Positions 1 through 6,496 of a DNA stretch of 64,000 nt are shown piece after piece. Positions within the stretch are counted from its first letter, which is position 1, and every line of letters begins with the position of its first letter. The notes beneath the pieces are model-generated. The model was not told where the DNA came from. It ran no database searches and saw only the letters and a program-made list of their open reading frames with translations. Made by a program: the position numbers and the translations under genes. The stretch comes from Marivivens geojensis (GTDB lineage: Bacteria > Pseudomonadota > Alphaproteobacteria > Rhodobacterales > Rhodobacteraceae). Location of the stretch: contig NZ_JALKCU010000001.1 of NCBI RefSeq assembly GCF_023540835.1, positions 1,302,001 through 1,366,000 on the forward strand, in the 5' to 3' direction.

Positions 1-1606
1 CGTGTTTGATCATCTCCATGATCGCGTCATCGAGGTCGGCGGGGTCTTTGCAGATGATACCTTTGGCGCCAAAGGCTTCGGCCAGTTTTACGAAGTCGGG
101 CAGGGATTCAGACCACGACGACGAATAGCGTTCGCCGTGCAGCAGTTCTTGCCACTGACGGACCATGCCGAGGCGTTCGTTGTTGAGGATGAACTGTTTT
201 ACAGGCAGGCGATACTGCATCGCGGTGCCCATTTCTTGCATGTTCATCAGCCACGAGGCTTCGCCTGCGACGTTGATAACCAGAGCATCGCGGTGCGCCA
301 TCTGAACGCCGATCGACGCAGGGAAGCCGTAGCCCATGGTGCCCAGACCGCCCGAGGTCATCCAACGGTTCGGATCCTCAAAGCCGAGGAACTGCGCAGC
401 CCACATCTGGTGCTGGCCAACTTCGGTCGTGATGTAGCGGTCCATCCCTTTGGTCAGTTCTTCGAGACGTTGCAGCGCGTATTGCGGTTTGATCGTCTTT
501 TCAGAGCCCGTGTAGGCGAGGCAGTCGATTTTGCGCCACTCGTTGATCTGGGTCCACCATTTCGCCAGACCTTCTTTTTCGGTCACGCGGCCACGGGATT
601 TCCAGACCTTCAAGATGTCTTCGAGGACATGCGCAACATCGCCAATGATGCCGAGGTCAACGTGGATGACCTTGTTGATCGAGGACGGATCGATGTCGAT
701 GTGCACCTTTTTCGACTTCGGCGAGAAGGCATCGACGCGGCCTGTAATACGGTCGTCGAAACGCGCGCCAATGTTGATCATCAGATCACAGTCGTGCATC
801 GCCATGTTCGCTTCATAGAGGCCGTGCATGCCCAGCATACCAAGCCATTTGTCGCCCGAAGCTGGATAAGCGCCCAGACCCATCAGGGTCGAGGTGATCG
901 GGAAGCCAGTTGCTTCGACCAGTTCGCGCAGCAGTTGGGATGCCGCTGGGCCAGAGTTAATCACGCCGCCACCGGTGTAGAAGATCGGGCGTTTGGATTT
1001 CTCCATCAGTTTCACGAGGTCATTGATGCCCTCGATAGAGCCCTTAACTTGCGGCTGGTAGTGCGATTTACGCTTTGTTTTTTCGGAATATTCGGCGGTC
1101 GCGAACTGAACATCTTTGGGGATGTCGATCAGAACCGGACCCGGACGGCCCGACGACGCGATGTGGAATGCTTCGTGGATTGTACCCGACAGCTGAGCAG
1201 TGTCTTTGACAAGCCAGTTGTGCTTAGTGCAGGGGCGGGTGATGCCAACGGTGTCAGCCTCTTGGAACGCGTCCGAGCCGATCATAAAGGTCGGAACCTG
1301 ACCCGAGAAAACAACGATTGGGATCGAGTCCATCAGCGCGTCGGTCAGACCCGTTACAGCGTTGGTCGCACCTGGACCAGATGTCACGAGGGCAACGCCA
1401 ACCTTACCAGTCGAACGTGCATACCCTTCGGCCGCGTGGATCGCAGCTTGTTCGTGACGGACCAGAACGTGGGTGATCTCGCTCTGTTGGAAAATTTCGT
1501 CATAGATCGGTAGCACGGCGCCGCCGGGGTAACCGAATATCGTGTCCACACCCTGATCTTTCAGAGCTTGAACAACCATTTTAGCGCCGGTCATCTGACG
1601 AGACAT
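1..1606 (-). CDS. ilvB: Acetolactate synthase large subunit, C-terminus outside the window
   Basis: This is the catalytic subunit of acetohydroxyacid synthase. It is a ThDP- and FAD-dependent enzyme that makes acetolactate or acetohydroxybutyrate as the first common step of Val, Leu and Ile synthesis. The reading frame is open from the ATG at 1606 (preceded by AAGGAAG) to the window edge, giving 535 codons; the family is usually about 585 residues, so roughly 50 are missing. The N-terminus carries the ThDP-domain signature GYPGGAVLPIYD and the RHEQAA segment that holds the catalytic glutamate, followed by TSGPGATN. The C-terminal ThDP-binding region (TTEVGQHQMW and onward) is also present. 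The small subunit would be expected beyond the left edge. The gene is preceded by a leader peptide and terminator. Whether it should be called ilvB or ilvI is a naming choice. Confidence 0.95.
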   Translation of the reverse strand, partial: MSRQMTGAKMVVQALKDQGVDTIFGYPGGAVLPIYDEIFQQSEITHVLVRHEQAAIHAAEGYARSTGKVGVALVTSGPGATNAVTGLTDALMDSIPIVVFSGQVPTFMIGSDAFQEADTVGITRPCTKHNWLVKDTAQLSGTIHEAFHIASSGRPGPVLIDIPKDVQFATAEYSEKTKRKSHYQPQVKGSIEGINDLVKLMEKSKRPIFYTGGGVINSGPAASQLLRELVEATGFPITSTLMGLGAYPASGDKWLGMLGMHGLYEANMAMHDCDLMINIGARFDDRITGRVDAFSPKSKKVHIDIDPSSINKVIHVDLGIIGDVAHVLEDILKVWKSRGRVTEKEGLAKWWTQINEWRKIDCLAYTGSEKTIKPQYALQRLEELTKGMDRYITTEVGQHQMWAAQFLGFEDPNRWMTSGGLGTMGYGFPASIGVQMAHRDALVINVAGEASWLMNMQEMGTAMQYRLPVKQFILNNERLGMVRQWQELLHGERYSSSWSESLPDFVKLAEAFGAKGIICKDPADLDDAIMEMIKH

Positions 1607-1657
1607 TTCGTTCTTCCTTATCCTGCGTCGTCGTTATTCTTAACGTCGTTTTCATAC

Positions 1658-1684
1658 AAAAAAGCCCCCGAGATTTTCGGGGGC
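1658..1684 (-). terminator. Attenuator terminator upstream of ilvB
   Basis: On the minus strand an 8-bp stem (GCCCCCGA paired with TCGGGGGC, loop of 5) is followed by six T residues, which is an intrinsic terminator placed before the gene rather than after it. A 10-bp inverted repeat, GGCGCATGGG at 1728-1719 paired with CCCATGCGCC at 1691-1682, shares three bases with the 5' arm of the terminator. The two structures therefore compete, and its upstream arm lies inside the leader peptide codons. A ribosome at the leader stop would mask that arm and allow termination. Confidence 0.85.
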
Positions 1685-1711
1685 GCATGGGGAACCGTTA
1701 TGGTAAAACCG

Positions 1712-1759
1712 TTACCGGCCCATGCGCCATTTTCCCACCACTACTAGAAGGTTTTTCAT
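1712..1759 (-). CDS. ilv leader peptide (attenuator control peptide)
   Basis: This 15-codon frame reads MKNLLVVVGKWRMGR and then TAA. Five consecutive codons, CTT CTA GTA GTG GTG, specify Leu-Leu-Val-Val-Val, the products of the pathway encoded just downstream. A GAAAGG ribosome-binding sequence lies 8 nt before the ATG. The stop falls about 28 nt before a strong terminator hairpin and 106 nt before the acetolactate synthase start. This is the layout of classical amino-acid attenuation: ribosomes that stall on Leu/Val codons would favour an antiterminator, while rapid translation would permit termination. The function is inferred; the codons, stop and hairpins are directly visible. Confidence 0.82.
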   Translation of the reverse strand: MKNLLVVVGKWRMGR

Positions 1760-1789
1760 CCCTCGGGCCTTTCGATTGCGTGCGCGAAC

Positions 1790-1817
1790 CTTATGCACGC
1801 CCGAAAAGCGAGGTCAA
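1790..1817 (-). promoter_or_regulatory. Candidate sigma70 promoter for the ilv leader transcript
   Basis: On the minus strand TTGACC (1817-1812) is followed after 16 nt by CATAAG (1795-1790). This would start transcription near 1783, about 24 nt before the leader peptide ATG, and give a leader RNA of about 125 nt ending at the terminator. The match is reasonable but unproven. Confidence 0.5.
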
Positions 1818-1924
1818 CCTGTCTGATAGAGAAAATGTCGTCAGGGGCACATTTTTCGCAACTTTCTTTCAATTTGTCGGGGTGGGGTCGAATCGATAAG
1901 GGGCCGCTTGGGGCTGTGAACTGG

Positions 1925-1939
1925 TTAACGGGACGTTAA
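1925..1939. promoter_or_regulatory. CtrA-like box TTAA-N7-TTAA upstream of the RTX gene
   Basis: TTAACGGGACGTTAA matches the full CtrA recognition pattern TTAA-N7-TTAA. It is also a near-perfect palindrome, so a dimeric repressor site is an alternative. It lies about 160 nt before the RTX start, in a 340-nt stretch between the ilv leader and the RTX gene that otherwise shows nothing I can name. CtrA controls motility and secreted-factor genes in many Rhodobacterales; the link here is inference. Confidence 0.4.
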
Positions 1940-2099
1940 AAAGCGGGGCTTTCGGCGCGATTGTTTCTGAAATCAGGCCAATCAGAGTTATTCACAGTAT
2001 TTGTGAGGGTGGCAGAGTCACCGCGTTAGGAATTTCTTTACGATTGTGTCGAGATTGAGGCATGGTCCCTATGGTTGTTTAATCGTGGGGGATTTTCAA

Positions 2100-3941
2100 A
2101 TGACTTTGATCAATGATCTTATTGCTGCACGTCAGGCGGTGACCGCAGTTGGTGTGACCTATTTGGTCCCAGCGGTTGATATTGGAAACGCGGCCGGGAC
2201 GAGCGTTTTTATCTGGGAAGAACCGTCACTTGCGACCGATGGGGCGACAGATTTGTTCGTGGCGCTGGTCGACGCTGATGACAACGTCATCCCGCAAGGC
2301 ACCCAAGAGATCGTCGGCATTGGGCCGACGCAAACCGGTGATACGCTCTATGTCTATTCTGACACAGGCGTTGTGACACTGGAATATGACTCGACCGATG
2401 GTTTGGTAAAGCTGGAACTGACCGTCGATGGCGAAGACCTAACGGATATCGCCGTTACGCCGATTGAAGACTTTAGTGTCAACGTCGATGCAGATCTCGC
2501 TGTTTTGGACGGCACCGATGACGGTGAAACGATCACGGGTGGCGCGGTTGCGGATCAGATCAACGGTTACGGCGGCAATGACGACATTCGCGGTTTTAAC
2601 GGAAACGATGTGATCGACGCGGGTGCGGGTGCTGACATCGTGCGCGGTGGCACGGGCGATGATTTCGTGTCCGGCGGTGTCGGGAATGATACGATCTACG
2701 GCCAAGGCGGCAATGACGAGCTGAACGGCAACAACGGTCAGGACACGATCTACGGCGGGTTCGGTGACGACAAGGTCTTTGGCGGCGAAGGTGGTGATCT
2801 GCTCAAAGGCGGCGCTGGCAACGATATCATGCGGGGTGGTGCGGGCGCAGACAATGTTTCCGGCGGTGCTGGCAATGATACGATCAATGGCAACCTTGGC
2901 GATGATGCGCTCTATGGTGGTCGCGGCGACGATACGGTCAGCGGCGGTACGGGCGACGACAGCATTTGGGGTGCTTTGGGCAATGATGTGCTCTACGGCG
3001 ATGCCGGTGATGATGTGGTCCTCGGTAATTCGGGCGATGACATGATCTATGGCGGGGATGGCGACGATAAACTGCACGGCGGCGCAGATGATGACACTAT
3101 CAACGGTGGCAATGGCAGTGATGTTGTGACGGGTGGTGCGGGCAATGACGTGATCGACACGTCAGGCAACGTTGCGACCGAGGTTGTGGTGGCCGATATA
3201 GCGCTTGGCACTGTGAGCGGGACACCGGATATGGCCTATGAGGGCGTATTCACCGCGGACACTGATCCGAGCGATGATATGGATCAAGTCTGGGGCGGCA
3301 ACGGTGCGGACACCATCATCACAGGCGATGACGCGGACCAAGTCTGGGGCGGCAAGGGCGACGATACCATCGACGGTGGGTTCGACAACGACTCGCTCTA
3401 TGGCAACTTTGGTCAGGACATGATCATCGGTGGTGAAGGGTCCGACTATATCGACGGCGGCTCGGGCGATGACGTGATCTATGGCGGCCAAGGCCCTGAT
3501 GAAGTGCAAATCCTCGACATCGCTGATACAGGCGAAACACCTGATCTGGCCCCCGACAACGATGACGACGATATCTATGGCGGCGGCGGCAACGATACCA
3601 TCTACGGTGGCGACGACAGCGATACGATCCACGGCGGGGTTGGTGATGACTTTATCCAAGGTGGCATCGACGACGACGCGCTGTTTGGTGATGCGGGCAA
3701 GGATATTTTTGACTTTGCGGATGGCGACGGATCGGACGTGATTGGCGACTTTACCATTGGTGAGGATAAAGTGCAGATCCTTGGTGGATCATTTGATGAC
3801 CTCATGCTGTCCCAAGACGAAAGCGCCGCTATCATTGAATATGGCGACCTGATGATCCGTATGGAAAACATGAACGCGGATGACCTGTCCGCGTCCGACT
3901 TCTTGTTCGGGGATATTCTAGAGCCGATTGCGGTCGGTTAA
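2100..3941 (+). CDS. RTX (hemolysin-type calcium-binding repeat) protein
   Basis: This is a 613-residue protein made mostly of glycine- and aspartate-rich nonapeptides of the GGxGxDxLx type, roughly thirty of them, from about residue 145 to 555. They fall in two blocks separated by a repeat-poor stretch of about 50 residues around residue 375. Such repeats fold as calcium-bound beta-rolls outside the cell. The last 50 residues (SDVIGDF...DKVQIL...) resemble the C-terminal end of serralysin-like proteins, which carries the uncleaved type I secretion signal. The first 135 residues have no signal peptide and no recognised enzymatic domain. The start at 2100 is chosen because GGGGGA lies 8 nt upstream; an in-frame GTG at 2046 lacks such a site. 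No hlyB/hlyD/tolC-type exporter genes are in the window. It could be an adhesin, a surface protein or a toxin; the repeats do not decide this. Confidence 0.88.
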   Translation: MTLINDLIAARQAVTAVGVTYLVPAVDIGNAAGTSVFIWEEPSLATDGATDLFVALVDADDNVIPQGTQEIVGIGPTQTGDTLYVYSDTGVVTLEYDSTDGLVKLELTVDGEDLTDIAVTPIEDFSVNVDADLAVLDGTDDGETITGGAVADQINGYGGNDDIRGFNGNDVIDAGAGADIVRGGTGDDFVSGGVGNDTIYGQGGNDELNGNNGQDTIYGGFGDDKVFGGEGGDLLKGGAGNDIMRGGAGADNVSGGAGNDTINGNLGDDALYGGRGDDTVSGGTGDDSIWGALGNDVLYGDAGDDVVLGNSGDDMIYGGDGDDKLHGGADDDTINGGNGSDVVTGGAGNDVIDTSGNVATEVVVADIALGTVSGTPDMAYEGVFTADTDPSDDMDQVWGGNGADTIITGDDADQVWGGKGDDTIDGGFDNDSLYGNFGQDMIIGGEGSDYIDGGSGDDVIYGGQGPDEVQILDIADTGETPDLAPDNDDDDIYGGGGNDTIYGGDDSDTIHGGVGDDFIQGGIDDDALFGDAGKDIFDFADGDGSDVIGDFTIGEDKVQILGGSFDDLMLSQDESAAIIEYGDLMIRMENMNADDLSASDFLFGDILEPIAVG

Positions 3942-3965
3942 TTTAGGCCACGAGCGACACATAAG

Positions 3966-3990
3966 AACGGTGCGCGATTAGCGCACCGTT
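3966..3990. terminator. Bidirectional terminator between the RTX gene and bpt
   Basis: A 10-bp perfect stem (AACGGTGCGC with GCGCACCGTT, 5-nt loop) is followed by TTTT on the plus strand. It serves the RTX gene on the plus strand and overlaps the bpt stop codon (3980-3978) on the other. Confidence 0.75.
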
Positions 3991-4802
3991 TTGCTATCAG
4001 GCAGTTGGATGCGCGACACTTGTTCCGCAATCGGATCGACCGAGAGCGGATGGGTCGTCGCTTCGTAATCATTGGGATCGCCGATGTCCTGCCAGTTGCC
4101 CTGATGGAAAATCTCGAGCGCGGCATAGTTGGCCTTATACCCCATCTTAGGGCTGCCAGGCACCCAATAGCCCAAATAGACATAGGGCAGACCCATTTCG
4201 CGGGCGATCTCAACATGGTCAAGCACGAGATAGGTGCCGAGCGATTGACGCTCTAATTCTGGGTCAAAGAACGAATATACCATGCTCAGGCCGTCATCGA
4301 GGATGTCGGTCAGGCAGACGGCCCGCAGCGCGCGGTCGTCTTCTGTGGTATCGGTATATTCGATGAGCCGCGTACGGATCGGGGTTTCCTCGACCATGGC
4401 AGCAAATTCAAAGAGGTCCATGTCCGCCATGCCACCCGCTGCGTGGCGACTGTCGAGGTAGGTGCGGAACAGATCGAATTGTTCTTCGGTCGCCCAAGGG
4501 CTGGTCGCACGGCGAGACAGGGCGCGGTTACGCTTTGTCACGCGGCGTTGGCTTTTGGATGGGGCGAAATCTGCCACCCGAATACGGGCGGACATACAGG
4601 CCGAGCAGTCCGAACAGGATGGTCGGTAGAGCACGTTTTGCGACCGACGGAAGCCCTGTTTTGAAAGGGCATCGTTTAGTTTTGTGGCGCCTTCGCCCTG
4701 AAGTGCAGTGAACAACTTCCGCTCCATCCGTCCGTCGAGATACGGACAGGGTTGGGGGGCCGTCACATAAAACTGGGGCGCTATCGGAAGCGTGTGGCGC
4801 AT
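3978..4802 (-). CDS. bpt: Aspartate/glutamate leucyltransferase (ATE family)
   Basis: This 274-residue protein belongs to the aminoacyl-tRNA-protein transferases. The bacterial Bpt form moves leucine from Leu-tRNA to N-terminal Asp or Glu of proteins and so marks them for ClpS/ClpAP degradation (N-end rule). The N-terminal ATE domain shows the characteristic cysteine cluster [15 protein letters not shown] near residues 60-75. The C-terminal half has the GNAT-like core ([30 protein letters not shown]). The length is typical. It stands alone, transcribed toward the RTX gene and separated from it by a shared terminator. Family assignment is strong; the exact amino-acid specificity follows from bacterial homologues. 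Confidence 0.92.
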   Translation of the reverse strand: MRHTLPIAPQFYVTAPQPCPYLDGRMERKLFTALQGEGATKLNDALSKQGFRRSQNVLYRPSCSDCSACMSARIRVADFAPSKSQRRVTKRNRALSRRATSPWATEEQFDLFRTYLDSRHAAGGMADMDLFEFAAMVEETPIRTRLIEYTDTTEDDRALRAVCLTDILDDGLSMVYSFFDPELERQSLGTYLVLDHVEIAREMGLPYVYLGYWVPGSPKMGYKANYAALEIFHQGNWQDIGDPNDYEATTHPLSVDPIAEQVSRIQLPDSKTVR

Positions 4803-4871
4803 ATACTCGGATCACGATGAATTTGCGCGAGGTTAGCAACCTCGCGCTGTTTGTCCAAGTCTCTACGACGA

Positions 4872-5306
4872 CTAAAGCATTCTGTTTATAGCGGCTGTGC
4901 CAAGAATGTGATCCGTCAGCCCTTGGTTGCGTTCGGACAAGAGCATCATCAGCACCGATACGAGCTGAAGCGGAAAGATTGCGATCGAGACAGTATAGCC
5001 GACGGTGTGCCAAAACGCAGTGCCACTGTCCAAGCGGTGGCCGTCGGGGTCACGCAGTTCGACGCCCATCATCCGCATCCCCCATGTGGCGCCCGCGCCT
5101 GACAGGGTAGACCAGCGATAGATGAACCCCACCACAAACAAAAACACAGGGAAAAAGAACAGGGCTGTGAAGGCCGTAAAGGGGATCAGAACAATTGCCG
5201 TGCCGAGGATCAGTGCCGTGTCGATCACCCAAGCAATCGCACGCTTGGCGGTTACACCGTCGTAGAAATCGGCGCGCATCTGAGGATCAGGAAGGCCGTA
5301 GGTCAT
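4872..5306 (-). CDS. RDD family membrane protein
   Basis: This is a 144-residue integral membrane protein of the RDD family. The Arg and Asp that name the family are in KRAIAWVIDTALILG near residue 20. Two further hydrophobic spans follow (IPFTAFTALFFFPVFLFVVGFIY and the region around SIAIFPLQLVSVLMML). The start MTYGLPDPQ at 5306 is preferred over an upstream ATG at 5354 because homologues begin with a short cytoplasmic segment before the RDD motif; ribosome-binding evidence is weak for both. The function of small stand-alone RDD proteins is unknown; some affect ion tolerance. It lies between bpt and a DUF2852 gene, all on the minus strand. Confidence 0.8.
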   Translation of the reverse strand: MTYGLPDPQMRADFYDGVTAKRAIAWVIDTALILGTAIVLIPFTAFTALFFFPVFLFVVGFIYRWSTLSGAGATWGMRMMGVELRDPDGHRLDSGTAFWHTVGYTVSIAIFPLQLVSVLMMLLSERNQGLTDHILGTAAINRML

Positions 5307-5369
5307 TGGTTCGCTTTCATGGTCAGAGGGTGGGTGGCCGAGGGGAGCGGCCACCCGAGGGTAAAGGGT

Positions 5370-5807
5370 TTAGACGGTTTCGTCTTCTTCTTTGGGCGCA
5401 CGAGCGGCACGCGCACGGTCATCCATGAATTGATCGAATTCCGATTTGTCTTTGGCTTCGCGCAGACGTTCAAGGAAGGCCTCAAAATCCTGTTGTTCTT
5501 GTTCCAGGCGGCGCAGGGTTTCGGTTTTGTAGGCGTCGAAGGCCGTGTTGCCGGAACTCCGGTAGGCTGCGTGTGTGCCAAAGGGCGAATGTGCCTTGCG
5601 GCGGTTAGAACATTTTCCACTGAACATGCGTTTGCTCCAGATCATATATGCAAGAAGGGCGAGGCCAACCGGCCAGAAAAAGATAAAGCCAAGGACCATT
5701 GCTGCGATCCAAGCGCCTTTGCCGCGTTCGTCGAGCCAAGTTTCGGCCCGCGAGAACCAGCTACCGTTCGGTGCGGTCGGGTGAGGGGTCGTAAAGGTAT
5801 CAGACAT
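5370..5807 (-). CDS. DUF2852 family protein
   Basis: This 145-residue protein has one strong transmembrane segment (AWIAAMVLGFIFFWPVGLALLAYMIWS) near residues 32-58. A charged, coiled-coil-prone C-terminal half contains TLRRLEQEQQDFEAFLERL. The pattern matches DUF2852, a family common in alphaproteobacteria whose function is unknown. The start at 5807 has GGAG 8 nt upstream; an in-frame ATG at 5846 is less likely. It lies 63 nt upstream of the RDD gene on the same strand, so the two may be cotranscribed. Confidence 0.8.
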   Translation of the reverse strand: MSDTFTTPHPTAPNGSWFSRAETWLDERGKGAWIAAMVLGFIFFWPVGLALLAYMIWSKRMFSGKCSNRRKAHSPFGTHAAYRSSGNTAFDAYKTETLRRLEQEQQDFEAFLERLREAKDKSEFDQFMDDRARAARAPKEEDETV

Positions 5808-5949
5808 TGAAGGGCTCCGTTTTGGGGTGATGTTAATCTGTTTCACATCACCGATATCGGAATGAGCAACCCCACCTTCAAGGGTCTATGTTAAAGATTT
5901 TCACATTTATTTCTGGTTGTGCTATTAACAGATTGATCCCGTTTAGAAA

Positions 5950-6417
5950 TTATTTCGTAAAATCGGCAGAATTTGCGCCTGTGATCCGCAAAAGATCGGC
6001 GGGTGCTATGGGGAAAATGTGGCGCGGGGTGCCTGCTGCGGCCCAGATTTCGGTGAATTCGGACAAACGGGGATCAAAAAACGCGCGTATCGGGTTTAGA
6101 TGTCCGACAGGGGAGACGCCGCCAATGGCAAAACCTGTTTGCGCCCGAACGAGGTTTGCATCCGCGCGGCCCAAGGGTTCACCCGCGAGAGCTGTGGCCT
6201 TATCTGTGCAGACTTGGTTTCCGCCGGCGGTGAGGAACAGGATTGCCTCGCCAGAGGTTTCGCCCTGAAAGATGATCGACTTTGCGATTTGGTCGATGGT
6301 GCAACCTGCGGCTTCTGCGGCTTGGGCGGCGGTGCGGGCTTCGCCCAATTCGACAGGCGTGATGTCGAGACCTGCGTCAAGGAGCGCTTTGGTCACACGT
6401 TTCAGGCTCTTACTCAT
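5950..6417 (-). CDS. YbaK/EbsC-type aminoacyl-tRNA editing protein
   Basis: This 155-residue stand-alone editing domain is related to YbaK and ProXp, which hydrolyse mischarged tRNAs such as Cys-tRNA(Pro). It shows the family pattern: GCTIDQIAKSIIF (with the conserved lysine), an LTAGGNQV strand, GFAIGGVSP and a C-terminal FPIAPADLLRITGA. The start at 6417 has GGAG 6 nt upstream. Which mischarged tRNA it edits cannot be told from sequence. It is transcribed divergently from glnE with only 79 nt between starts, so that short interval must hold both promoters. Confidence 0.85.
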   Translation of the reverse strand: MSKSLKRVTKALLDAGLDITPVELGEARTAAQAAEAAGCTIDQIAKSIIFQGETSGEAILFLTAGGNQVCTDKATALAGEPLGRADANLVRAQTGFAIGGVSPVGHLNPIRAFFDPRLSEFTEIWAAAGTPRHIFPIAPADLLRITGANSADFTK

Positions 6418-6496
6418 CGCTTGCTCCGCTTTGCGTCTGATCAAAGCAGTTGAATGGGGAATTGACGAAAATTCAATGGCCTATGAGAGTGTTTCC

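Noticed and set aside
2-1513. Plus-strand open frame of about 500 codons opposite ilvB.
   Set aside because: The minus strand encodes acetolactate synthase with all expected motifs and a good start. The plus-strand frame has no homologue-like motifs and is a by-product of codon bias.
1687-1899. A 70-codon plus-strand frame across the ilv leader.
   Set aside because: It covers the attenuator and promoter of the minus strand and has no ribosome-binding site.
2550-3150. Regularly spaced DNA repeats that could suggest a CRISPR or satellite array.
   Set aside because: The periodicity is 27 nt, equal to nine codons, and follows the RTX nonapeptide in one open frame. There are no constant repeats with unique spacers.
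2439-3659. Long minus-strand open frames opposite the RTX repeats.
   Set aside because: They mirror the repetitive GGxGxD coding sequence and read as low-complexity Val/Ile/Ala repeats; the plus-strand frame is the real gene.
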